Source of the DNA: Elymus sibiricus
Taxonomy: Eukaryota; Streptophyta; Magnoliopsida; Poales; Poaceae
Length of the DNA stretch: 64,000 nt
Direction: 5' to 3'
Assembly (NCBI GenBank): GCA_039707655.1
Contig: CM077665.1
Span: 139,377,148 to 139,441,147, forward strand
The position numbers and the translations under genes are program-made. The notes beneath the pieces are model-generated. The model saw nothing but the letters and a program-made list of their open reading frames with translations, did no database searches and was not told the origin of the DNA. Positions 30,113 through 41,220 of this stretch are shown here, one piece after another (position 1 is the stretch's first letter; every line of letters begins with the position of its first letter).

Positions 30113-31630
30113 TGATGACCCACAAGTATAGGGGATCAATCGTAGTCCTTTCGATAAGTAAGAGTGTCGAACCCAACGAAGAGCAGAAGGCAATGATAAG
30201 CAGTTTTCAACAAGGTATTCTCTGCAAGTGCTGTGAGTAACAGTGGTAGATAGTTTTGCAGCAAGATAGTTCGTAACAAGTGACAAGTATTAATAGTAAC
30301 AAAGGTGCAGCAAGGTAGCCCAATACTTTTTATAGCAAAGGACATGCCTGGAAGTACTCTTATATTAAGCAAGTGCTCCAGAGGGCACAAGGGAATTTTT
30401 CTGTCTAGTCATGTTCATCATGTTGAGTTGATTCACGTTTGCTACTTTGATAATTTGATATGTGGGTGGACCAGTGCTAAGGTGTTGTTCTTACTTGAAC
30501 AAACAACCTACTTATGATTAACCCCTCTCTCAAGCATCCGCAACTATGAAAGAAGAATTAAGATAAATCTAACCATAGCATGAAACATGTGGATCCAAAT
30601 CAGCCCCTTATGAAGCAACACATAAACTGGGGTTTAAGCTTCTGTCACTCTCGCAACCCATCATCTACGTGTTACTCCATAATGACTTCCCTTAGGCCCA
30701 TAACATGGTGAAGTGTCATGTAGTCGACGTTCACATGACGCCACTAAGAGAAGTAACAACATACATATCATCAAAATATCGAACGAATACCAACTCCACA
30801 AGATTACTTATAACAAGACTTCTCCCATGTCCTCAGGAACAATAGTAACTACTCACACCTCATCAACATGTTCAAGATCAGAGGTATAATAATGGAGATT
30901 AAGGATCTGAACATAATAACTTTCACAAGTAATCCAACAAGCATCAACTACAAGATGTAATCAACACTACTAGTAACCCACAGGTACCAATCTGAGGTTT
31001 TGAGACAAAGATTGAATACAAGATATGAACTAGGGTTGGAGATGAGATGGTGCTGGTTAAGATGTTGATGAAGATTGGTGCTCCCACGAAGGAGGAAGCG
31101 TTGGTGATGACGATGGCTTTGATTTCCCCCTCCGAGAGAGGGATTCCCCCGACAAAATCTGACTGCCGGAGTGCAAAAGGGCCTCTACCCAGGTTTCCAC
31201 CTCGAGACGACGGCGCTTCATCCCGAGAGATTGCTTATGATTTTTTATAGGGTAAAACACACCATATAGTAGAAGAGGGGGGTCGGGAGACTTGCAGGGG
31301 CCCCACAAACCATCAGGGCGCGCTTAGGGGGGTGGGCGTGCCCTGCTGGCTTGTGGCTGACAGGTGGCTCCCTCTGGTATATTTTTGGCCCAATCATTCT
31401 TAAATATTCCAAAAAATGTTGAAATTTTTCTTGGTTTTTGGAGTCTAGTGATTTTTCTGCCTTTTTCTTGGTTTCCCGGTCCAGAATTCCAATTTCCTTA
31501 TATTTCCCTCTTTGTGATATACCTTGCATATTCAGAGAGAAAGGGCATAACAATTGTATGATAATAGGGAATAATGGCCAAGAATAACACAAATATCAAC
31601 AAGAAATCGTGATGCAAAATGGACGTATCA
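30113..31630 (-). repeat. Fatima-like 5' LTR
   Basis: 1518 bp. On the minus strand it runs from TGATACGTCCATTTTGC to CTTGTGGGTCATCA. Its position next to the primer-binding site identifies it as the 5' LTR. Confidence 0.85.
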
Positions 31631-32541
31631 ATACATGATCCAAATCCACCAACTCAAGTCCGATGATCACGTGAGATGAGGTGGCTTCAATGGTGAACAT
31701 CTCCATGTTGATCGTATCTACTATATGACTCATGTTCGACCTTTTAGTCTCCATGTTCCGAGGCCATGTTTGTAAATGCTAGGCTCGTCAATTTTAACCC
31801 AAGTATTTTGCATGTGTAAAACTGGCTTACACCCGTTGTATGTGAATAAAAGAGTCTATCACACCCGATCATCACGAGGTGCTTTGAAACGATGAACTTT
31901 TGCACCGGTGCATACTTGGGGAGAACATAATTTTATCTTGAAATTAGGTGAGGGATCATCTTATAATGATACTGTCGTCCTGAGCAAAATAAGATGCATA
32001 AAAAGATAAACATCACATGCAAATCAGAATAAGTGACATGATATGGCCATCATCATCTTGTGCTTTTGATCTCCATCTCCAAAGCACCGACATGATCTCC
32101 ATCATCACCGGCATAACACCATGATCTCCATCATCGTGTCGTCACGTGGTTGTCTCGCCAACTATTGCTTCTAGAACTATTGCTAACGCATAGCGATAAA
32201 GTACAGAAATTACATGGCGTTTAAATATTGACACGCAGGTCATGAATTAAATTAAAGACAACCCTATGGCTCCTCCCGGTTGTCGTACTCATCGACATGC
32301 AAGTCATGATAACTATACAAAACATGATCATCTCATACATCACATATATCAAATCATGTCTTGGCCATATCACATCACAACATGCCTTAAAAAAACAAGT
32401 TAGACGTACTCTACTTTGTTATGGCAAATTTTACGTCGCTGCTATGGCAACTAGCAAGAACCGTTCTTAACTACGCAAAGCCACAACGGTGATAATCAAG
32501 TTTCCTTTTAACCTCACACAAGGACCACCTTCGTTGAATCA
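31631..32541 (-). mobile_element. Angela leader fragment (Angela-3)
   Basis: This is the reverse complement of Angela leader sequence, matching roughly 8590-9490 of Angela-1 and 41340-42240 of Angela-2. It is cut on the left by the Fatima-like LTR and on the right by the start of element X. The rest of its leader and its 5' LTR would be expected beyond the right end of X, outside the window. It contains no gene. Confidence 0.85.
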
Positions 32542-32546
32542 TGTCG

Positions 32547-32551
32547 GGGAT
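32547..32551. repeat. Target-site duplication GGGAT, left copy (Y)
   Basis: GGGAT here and at 46581-46585. The site is only 10 bp inside the X LTR (TGTCGGGGAT/ATACCCC). Confidence 0.9.
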
Positions 32552-33498
32552 TGTCGGGGGGATAACCCCCGGGTTGGCTCAAGGAGACGAGACAACATTT
32601 CAAAACATCGGGGGAGTCACCCCCGGTACGCCAAACCCGACGAATCAACAAGACAATCGAAGAAGTAAAAACAGAAGATCAGCTGCGGCCGGCTGAGGCC
32701 TTGCCGGCTGCTGGCTCCTCCTGGCCGGCTAGAGCCTTGCCGGCTGCTGGCTACTCCTGGCCGGCTGCGGGCTGCCGGCTACCCCCGGCCGGCTGGAGCC
32801 CGGCCGGCTGGAGCCTTGTCGGCAGCTGGCTAGTCCTAGCCGGCTGCGGGCTGCTGGCTACCCCCGGCCGGCTGGAGCCTTGCCGGCTGCTAGCTACTCC
32901 TGGCCAGCTGTGGGCTGCCGGCTACACCCGGCCGGCTGGAGCCTGGCCGGCTGGGGCCTTGCCGGCTACAGCCAGGTGAGGTCAACCGCAGTGTCCCGTC
33001 GGACAGGACGTGAAGACACTATAGCCTGCATCATGCGTCACATCACTGCGCCCCAACATGCCAACACTATTGGCAAACAGTGCCCCACTATGCACATGTC
33101 ATGCGTCCACTCAGCCGTCATGTCCAATAGTGAAGTTAGGCCATGTGGGCCACCCCTTGTCCCCTGGGCACCCCTTTATAAGGTGACCCAGGGAGCCAGC
33201 CCAAGGGAACTGTCGGAGGAGCCCTCCCACTCTCTTGTTCACACACTCTCCAGGAGAAGAGGAGAGCTCACAGCCTCCTTCTTGCTCCTCCAGACAGCTC
33301 AAGGAGCAACCGTGTACAACCAGATACTCTTCATATACATCAGACATGCAGGAGTAGGAGTGTTATCTCCACGCAAGGGCCCCGAACCTGGGTATACCAC
33401 CGCGTGTTGTTGCCCAATCCCGTCCCGGATCTCCACGGTGGTCTTGCTCTCACCTCTTTTAGCCATCCCATGGTATCTGCCGTGAGAAAACCACAACA
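32552..33498 (+). repeat. Element Y 5' LTR
   Basis: 947 bp. A block rich in CCGGCTGGAGCC and CTGGCTACTCCTGG motifs occupies about 32680-32985. A TATA-like TTTATAA is at 33175-33181. The LTR ends AAAACCACAACA before the primer-binding site. Confidence 0.9.
33175..33181 (+). promoter_or_regulatory. TATA-like box, Y 5' LTR
   Basis: CCCCTTTATAAGG is conserved at 46260-46266 in the 3' LTR despite an intervening 19-20 bp length difference nearby. Confidence 0.6.
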
Positions 33499-33518
33499 GT
33501 TGGCGCCCACCGTGGGGC
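33499..33518 (+). promoter_or_regulatory. Primer-binding site, element Y
   Basis: GTTGGCGCCCACCGTGGGGC follows the LTR end directly. Element X has GTTGGCGCCGACTGTGGGGT at the same place, differing at three positions. Confidence 0.85.
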
Positions 33519-33688
33519 ATGCTGCTGCTGGAATCGCGGTCTGGGCGTGACCTTCTTCACCACCACCACCACAACGCCGGCCACCCGTCGCCGCTCCAGC
33601 GTTCCTTCGCCTGCGCCCAGCCTCGGTGTGCTCGCTTCGCCGACCAGTTCCCCAACCCCGCGCGCATCGCCGCCAGCGGCTCGGGGCC

Positions 33689-33800
33689 ATGACGGGCCGC
33701 CGCCGCGTCCTCCTCGCGCTGGCGCTACTCCTAGCCATTGCGCTCGTGTCAGCCGCGTTCCGACGGCTACCGCAGCCGCCGCCCAAGCAGGATCCGGGCT
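33689..33800 (+). other. Possible captured gene 5' end (signal-anchor-like)
   Basis: After a GC-rich stretch, GGGGCCATGA opens a frame that begins M-T-G-R-R-R followed by about 19 hydrophobic residues (LLALALLLAIALVSAAF) and then a basic, Pro-rich stem (RRLPQPPPK). This layout matches the N-terminus of type II membrane proteins such as Golgi glycosyltransferases, and nothing in retrotransposon biology needs it. The frame then runs into the CCGGCTGG repeat. I infer a captured host 5' exon fragment; chance in GC-rich DNA is possible. Confidence 0.4.
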
Positions 33801-33839
33801 GCTCTGTTCTTCCTCTAAAATTTCGCTCCCACCTGTTCG

Positions 33840-34060
33840 ACTACTGGCTACTCTTGGCCGGCTACGGGCTGCTGGCTACACCCAGCCGGCTGGAGCCTGG
33901 CCGCCTGCTGTCTACTCCTGGCCGGCTGCGGGTTGCTGGCTACACCCGGCCGGCAGGAGCCTGGCCGGCTCGAGCCCGGCCGACTGGAGCCTTGCCGACT
34001 GGAGCCCGGCCGGCTGGAGCCTTGCCGGCTGCTGGCTACTCCTAGCCGGCTAGCATGTCT
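33840..34060 (+). repeat. CCGGCTGGAGCC-rich repeat block, Y interior
   Basis: The same GC-rich units found in the Y LTRs recur in the interior, for example CTGGCCGGCTGCGGGTTGCT and GGAGCCTTGCCGGCTGCTG. Open frames across it (139-168 codons) are repeat artefacts. Confidence 0.75.
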
Positions 34061-34890
34061 ATGTCGTCGCTTGACCGGCTGGCCCGCCTGCCCGTGTCGC
34101 CGCTGGGTCGTCCCTGCCTGCCCGCCTCAACTCCTGGCCGGCTGGGCCAAGCCTGCTGTGGTGCCGACCCAGCTGCCCGTCCGCCTCAACACCTGGCCGG
34201 ACGGGTTCGACCGACTTGGGTGCCCCTCGACCGCCCGGAGGCTCGGGCCACCTGTCGGAGGCCACCCCTGCCTTGTATGTGCAAAAGCAATGTGAGCTCC
34301 CGTCCGCACATCTCTGCTTCACGCGCAAAAACAGATAACCCCGAGCGACCCTTGGGGACCATCTCCGAAATTTTTCCACATGCTTTGCTGTTCTGCCCCT
34401 GGCCAGCTAGTCCCGGCTCGGGCCTGGCCGGTTGGCCTGATACGCTTCTCCCCTGCAGAAAGATTAGTAGCGTCTACGGTACCAAAGGCCCACTCTTCGT
34501 CTCAACTACAGACCGCATCCCGGCTGTCCGGCTAGCAAGAGCAAAAGCTGGAGGTCACCCCGTGAAAAACGATCAGGGAGAAAACGGTTTGGGCGACGCG
34601 GTCGTTTCCTTCGCGAATTTCTACCAGGTCGAATCCGCTCCTTAGAGTCCGAGTACTGTACGCTCCCCTCTGCGGCCCACTCTTCGTCTCAGCTACAGAC
34701 CGGCTCCTGGCTGTCCGGCTAGCAAGAGCAAAAGCCAAAGAGCCGAGGGGACATGAAAGGACCCAAGGGACTCGGATGAAACCGAGTCGACATCCCCCCT
34801 GCATAAAAATTGCACGCCTAAAGTAAAATATTTGATAAATATGCGCCGACTAACTTTGTCTTTTGCATGATCATTTTCGCGGGGAATGCC
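34060..34890 (+). other. Y interior with a 65-bp direct duplication
   Basis: No gene is recognised. A segment at about 34486-34550 (CCCACTCTTCGTCTCA... to ...GCTAGCAAGAGCAAAAGC) is repeated at about 34677-34738, about 190 bp apart, with a few substitutions. Confidence 0.5.
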
Positions 34891-34893
34891 CCA

Positions 34894-35385
34894 TCGCCCA
34901 GAGGCTCGGAGGCTACACCCAGTGGGTGCGCTGGCGCGCTCCCATTGGAAGAAAGCTCCGTCGGTTGTGGCCCGCAGCCGGCCGCCATCGGCAACCTCTG
35001 CTAAAGCGAAGACCCTCCGCTCGACTCTTCGAATCGCCCGGAGGCTCGGAGGCTACACCTAGTGGGTGCGATGGCGCGCTCCCACTGGAAGAAAGCTACG
35101 CCAGTTGCGGCCCACAACACGCAGTCATCGGCAACCTTCGCTACAACAACAGCGATGACCCTCCGCCCGACCCTTCAAGTCGCCCGGAGGCTCGGAGGCT
35201 AGACCCAGTGGGTGCGCTGGTGCGCTTACACTAGAAGAAAGTTGCAACGGCTGCGGCCCGCAGCCGGCCACCATCAGCAACCTCTGCTAAAGCGAAGACC
35301 CTCCGCACGATTCTTTGAGTTGCCCGGAGGCTCGGAGCCTACGCTTAGTGGGTGCGCTGGCACGCCCCCAATAGAAGAAAGTTGT
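34894..35385 (+). repeat. Tandem repeat, about 140-146 bp, four copies
   Basis: The anchor GAGGCTCGGAGGCTA recurs at 34901, 35041, 35187 and 35327 (last copy variant), giving periods of 140, 146 and 140 bp. Each unit also contains GTGGGTGCGCTGG and GACCCTCCGC. A partial unit (CCTGGAGGCTCGAAGGCTAC) directly precedes the Y 3' LTR at 45631-45650. Confidence 0.85.
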
Positions 35386-35413
35386 GTCGGCCCTTCATAC
35401 GCAACAGCTGGCG

Positions 35414-37195
35414 TGTTGGGGAACGTTGCATGGGAAACAAAAAAATTCCTACGCACACGCAAGATCTATCCATGGTGATGAGCATCTACGAGAGGGAGAG
35501 TGGATCTACATACCCTTGTAGATCGCTAAGCGGGAAGCGTTAAGAAATGCGGTTGATGTAGTCGAACGTCTTCGCAATCCAAATTGCTAGCCGTCCCGCG
35601 ATCCAATCACGATCTAGCGCCGAACGGACGGCACCTCCGCGTTCATCACACGTACAGCTCGATGACGATCTTTGCCTTCTTGATCCAGCAAGAGGGGGCG
35701 GAGAGGTAGATGAGTTCTCTGGCAGCGCGACGGCGCGGTGGCGGCGGTGGTGGAACTGTTCCGGCAGGGCTTCGCCTAAGCACCGTCGGAATCTATTTGG
35801 TGGAGAAACTAGGGAATAGAGAACTATCACGTGGACTTGTGTCTTTGGGGCCTCTATTCCTCTAGTACATATAAGATGGAGGGGATTAGGCAGCCTCCCT
35901 AGGGTTCCCCCTAGGGGTTCGGCCGAACCAGGAGGAGGTGGAGGATTCCACCTCCAATCCTACTCCTAGTAGGATTCCTTTCCTACTTGGAGTTTACCTT
36001 CCCCACTTGGGGTTTTTTCCTTTCCCCACCTTCCTGGTCGCATGGGCCTTGTGGGTCTGGTTTGCCCAACCCACTAAGGGCTGGTGCACCACCCCTCAGG
36101 CCCATGTGGCCTCCCAGCGTGGGTGGCCCCTCCCGATGGCCCTCCGGCACTCCCGGTACACTACCGGAAATACCCGAAACTTTTCCGGTGGCCAAAACGG
36201 GACTTCCTATATATCAATCTTTACCTCCGGACCATTTCGGAGCTCCTCGTGACGTCCGGTATCTCATCCGGGACTCCGAACAACCTTCGGTCACCACCAT
36301 ACATAACTCAATACTACCGAAACGTCAGCGAACGTTAAGTGTGCAGACCCTGCGGGTTCGAGAACTATGTAGACATGACCGAGACACCTCTACGGTCAAT
36401 AACCAATAGCGGGACCTGGATGCCCATATTGGTTCCTACATATTCTACGCAGATCTTTATCGGTTGAACCTCTATGTCAAGGATTCAGTTAATCCCGTAT
36501 GTTGTTCCCTTTGTTGTTCGGTATGTTACTTGCCCAAGATTCGATCGTCGGCATCTCTATACCTAGTTCAATCTCGTTACCGGCAAGTCTCTTTACTCGT
36601 TCCTTAATACAAGATCCCGTGGCTAACACTTTAGTCACATTGCTTTCAACGCTTATTGTGTTGTTGTATTACTAAGTGGGCCCTGAGATACCTCTCCGTC
36701 AAACGGAGTAACAAATCCCAGTCTCGATCCATGCCAGCTCAACAGACACCTTTGGAGATACCTGTAGAACATCTTTATAGTCACCCAGTTACGTTGTGAT
36801 GTTTGATACACACAAGGTATTCCTCCAGTGTCAGTGAGTTGCATGATCTCATGGTCATAGGAACAGATACTTGACATGTAGAAAACAATAGCAATAAACT
36901 GACACGATCATATGCTACGTTCATAGTTTGGGTCTTGTCCATCACATCATTCTCCTAATGATGTGATCCCGTTATCAAATGACATCTCATGTCTATGGCT
37001 AGGAAACCTTGACCATCTTTGATCAACGAGCTAGTCTACTAGAGGCATACTAGGGACACAGTGTTGTCTATGTATCCACACATGCAATTGAGTTTCCAAT
37101 CAATACAATTATAGCATGGATAATAAACGATTATCATGAACAAGGAAATATAATAATAATCACTTTATTGTTGCCTCTAGGGCATATTTCCAACA
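35414..37195 (-). repeat. Angela-2 3' LTR (element orientation)
   Basis: 1782 bp, bounded by TGTTGGGGAACG on the plus strand at 35414 and ATTTCCAACA ending at 37195. It is followed by the polypurine tract GTCTCCCACTTGC (37196-37208, purine-rich on minus). Confidence 0.95.
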
Positions 37196-37245
37196 GTCTC
37201 CCACTTGCACTAGAGTCAATAATCTAGCTCACATCACTATGTGAT

Positions 37246-40200
37246 TTACATTGTAATGAATCTAACACCCATACAGTTCTGGTGTTGATCATGTTTAGCC
37301 CTTGGAAGAGGTTTAGTCATCGGGTCTGCGATATTCAGATCCATGTGTACTTTGCAAATATTTATGTCCTCCTCCTTGATGTAATCACGGATGGAATTGA
37401 AACATCGCTTTATGTGTCTGGTCCTCTTGTCAAACCTTGGTTCCTTGGCCAGAGCAATGGCACCAGTGTTGTCACAGAACAGAGTCATTGGGTTTAGTGC
37501 ACTAGGCACTACTCCAAGATCTGTCATGAACTCCTTCATCCAGACACCTTCCTTCGCCGCCTCCGAGGCAGCGATGTACTCCGCTTCGCATGTAGAATCA
37601 GCTACCACGCTCTGCTTGGAAGTGCACCAGCTTACCGCACCCCCATTGAGAATAAATACGTATCCGGTTTGAGACTTAGAGTCATCCGGATCAGTGTCAA
37701 AGCTTGCATCGACGTAACCCTTTACGACGAGCTCTTGATCACCTCCATAAACGAGAAACATGTCCTTAGTCCTTTTCAGGCACTTAAGAATATGCTTGAC
37801 CGCCGTCCAGTGTTCCATTCCTGGATCACTTTGAAACCTTCTGGCCATACTTATGGCAAGGCTAACATCGGGTCTTGTGCACAACATTGCATACATGATA
37901 GAGCCTATGGCTGAAGCATAGGGGGCGACACTCATCTTTTCTCTATCTTCTGCAGTCACTGGGCATTGAGTCTTACTCAACTTCACACCTTGCAATACAG
38001 GCAAGAACCCCTTCTTGGACTGATCCATTTTGAACTTCTTCAAAACTTTGTCAAGGTATGTGCTCTGTGAAAGTCCTATTAAGCGTCTTGATCTATCTCT
38101 ATAGATCTTGATGCCTAATATGAAAGCAGCTTCTCCTAGGTCCTTCATTGAAAAACTCTTGTTCAAATATTCCTTCACGCTTTCCAACATTTCTATATTG
38201 TTTCCAATCAGCAATATGTCATCCACATATAATATTAGAAACGCTATAGAGCTCCCACTCACTTTCTTGTAAATACAAGCTTCTCCGTAAACTTGTATAA
38301 ACCCGAACGCTTTGATCACCTCATCAAAGCGAAGATTCCAACTCCAAGATGCTTGCACCAGTCCATAAATGGATCACTGGAGTTTGCAAACTTTGTCAGC
38401 ATTCTCTGGATCGACAAAACCTTCTAGTTGCATCATATACAACTCTTCCTTAAGGAAACCGTTAAGGAACGCTGTTTTGACATCCATCTGCCAAATTTCA
38501 TAATCGAAAAATGCAGCTATTGCTAACATGATTCTGACGGACTTAAGCATCGCTACAGGTGAGAAGGTCTCATCGTAGTCAACTCCTTGAACTTGTGAAA
38601 AACCCTTTGCCACAAGTCGAGCTTTATAGACGGTGACATTACCGTCCGCGTCCGTCTTCCACTTAAAGATCCATTTGTTCTGAATGGCCTTTCGCCCTTC
38701 AGGTAATACTTCCAAAGCCCATACTTTGTTTTCATACATGGATCCCATCTCGGATTTCATGGCCTCTAACCATTTCTCAGAATCCGGGCCCATCATCGCT
38801 TCTCCATAGCTCGTAGGTTCATCGTTGTCCAACAACATGACCTCTAAGATAGGGTTGCCGTACCACTCAGGAGCAGTACGCGTCCTTGTCGACCTACGAG
38901 GTTCGATAGCAACTTGATCCAAAGCTTCATGATCATCATCATTAACTCCCTCTTCAACCGATGTAGGCTCTGTAGAAACATCTTTCTGCGCTGCGCTACT
39001 CTCTGGTTGAAGTAAAGGTTCAACAACCTCATCAAGTTCTATTTTCCTCCCACTCAATTCTTTCGAGAGAAACTCTTTCTCAAGAAATGTTCCGTTTTTA
39101 GCGACAAACACTTTTCCTTCGGATCTGAGATAAAAGGTATACCCAACTGTCTCTTTTGGGTATCCTATGAAGACACATTTCTCCGCTTTGGGTTCCAGCT
39201 TTTTAGGCTGAAGCTTTTTGACATAAGCATCACATCCCCAAACTTTAAGAAACGACAACTTTGGCTTCTTGCCAAACCACAGTTCATATGGCGTCATCTC
39301 AACGGATTTCGATGGTGCCCTATTTAAAGTGAATGCAGCTGTCTCTAATGCATAACCCCAAAATGATAGTGGCAAATCGGCAAGAGACATCATAGATCGC
39401 ACCATATCCAATAAGGTTTGATTACGACGTTCAGACAGACCATTTCGCTGTGGTGTTCCAGGCGGTGTCAATTGTGAAACAATTCCACATTGTCTTAAGT
39501 GACTGCCAAACTCATAACTCAGATATTCTCCTCATCGATCAGATCGCAGGAATTTGATCTTCTTGTTACGATGATTCTCAACTTCACTCTGAAATTGCTT
39601 GAACTTTTCAAATGTTTCAGACTTGTGTTTCATTAAGTAAATATACCCATATCTACTTAAGTCATCAGTGAAGGTGAGAAAGTAACGATAACCACCGCGC
39701 GCCTCAATGCTCATCGGACCGCACACATCAGTATGTATGATTTCCAATAAGTCACTTGCCCGTTCCAGAGAATGGGGTCTTAGTCATCTTGCCCATGAGG
39801 CATGGTTCACATGTGTCAAGTGATTCAAAATCAAGTGACTCCAAAAGTCCATTAGCATGGAGCTTCTTCATGCGTTTTACACCAATATGACCTAAGCGGC
39901 AGTGCCACAAGAAAGTGGTACTATCATTATCAATTCTACATCTTTTGGCATCAGTGTTGTGAACATGTGTATCATCACTATCGAGATTCAATAAGAATAA
40001 ACCCCTCACATTGGGTGCATGACCATAAAAGATATTACTCATATAAATAGAACAACCATTATTCTCTGATTTAAATGAGTAACCGTCTCGCAATAAACAA
40101 GATCCAGATATAATGTTCATGCTTAACGCAGGCACTAAATAACAATTATTTAGGTTCATCACTAATCCCGATGGTAATCGAAGAGCGAGAGAGCCGACGG

Positions 40201-41220
40201 CGATCACATTAACCTTGGAACCATTTCCCATGCACATCGTCACTTCGTCCTTTGCCAGCCTTCGTCTATTCCGCAGTTCCTGTTTTGAGTTGCAAATGTG
40301 AGCAAACGAACCGGTATCAAATACCCAGGTACTACAACGAGAGTTGGTAAGGTACACATCAATAACATGTATATCATATATACCTTGTTTGGTGTTGGCC
40401 GCCTTCTTGTCAGCTAGATACTTGGGGCAGTTCCGCTTCCAGTGACCAGTTCTCTTGCAATGAAAGCACTCAGTTTCTGGCTTGGGTCCAGCCTTGGGTT
40501 TCTTCACGGGAGGGGCAACTGCTTTGCCACTCTTCTTGGAGTTACCCTTCTTACCCTTGCCATTCTTCTTGAAACTAGTGGTTTTATTGACCATCAACAC
40601 TTGATGCTCCTTCTGAATCTCAGACTCAGCGACTTTCAACATCGCAAACAGCTCGGCGACTGACTTGTTCATCCCGTGCATGTTATAGTTCAACACGAAG
40701 CTCTTGTAGCTAGGTGGCAGTGATTGAAGAACTCTGTCAGTGATCTCCTCTGGCGGAAGGGGCATACCCAATTCAGCCAGACGGGTGGAATACCCAGACA
40801 TTTTGAGTATGTGTTCACTGACAGACCCGTTCTCCTCCATCTTGCAGGCATAGAACTTACGGAGGTCTCATACCTCTCGATACGGGCATTCTTCTGAAAG
40901 ATAAACTTCAACTCCAGGAACATATCATATGCTCCATGACTTTCAAAATGTCTTTGAAGTCCCGGTTCTAAGCCATACAACATTGCACGTTGAACTATTG
41001 AGTAATCATCAGAACGTGCCTGCCAGGCGTTCACAACGTCTGCAGACTCTACTGGAGCGGGTGGATCACCAAGCGGTGCATCAAGGACATAAGCTTTTTG
41101 GGAAGCCGTAAGGATAATCCTTAGATTACGGGCCTAGTCCACAAAGTTACTTCCATCATCTTTCAACTTAGCTTTCTCTAGGAACGCATTAAAATTCAGG
41201 GGTGCTACTGCGCGAGCCAT
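37246..41220 (-). pseudogene. Angela-2 gag-pol polyprotein, broken
   Basis: Homologous to the intact Angela-1 frame along its full length, from MARAVAPLNF (41220) to CMGVRFITM (37246). The domain order gag, zinc knuckle (CFHCKRTGHWKRNC), protease (here DTGSFAH), integrase, RT (YVDD) and RNase H is conserved. Defects seen are TGG to TAG at 41136-41134 (gag Trp), a 1-bp deletion near 40855-40866, an 8-bp deletion near 39760-39768, GGA to TGA at 39534-39532 in the integrase SDRGG motif, and CGA to TGA at 38376-38374 in RT. No full polyprotein can be made. It could still have been mobilised by products of an intact Angela. Confidence 0.95.

Larger units (their letters stand above)
29597..31630 (-). 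mobile_element. Fatima-like Gypsy element, 5' part
   Basis: Minus-strand element with a 5' LTR (30113-31630), a primer-binding site (30084-30101) and the beginning of gag (30112-29597). The rest is missing: the gag ends abruptly at the junction with the LTR at 29596. It is flanked at 31631 by an Angela leader fragment. The Fatima name is tentative. Confidence 0.8.

Noticed and set aside
32701..32979. Ala/Gly/Trp-rich 92-codon frame in the Y LTR (also 45805-46083)
   Set aside because: It follows the CCGGCTGG repeat units in the LTR and changes length between the two LTRs with no protein-like conservation.
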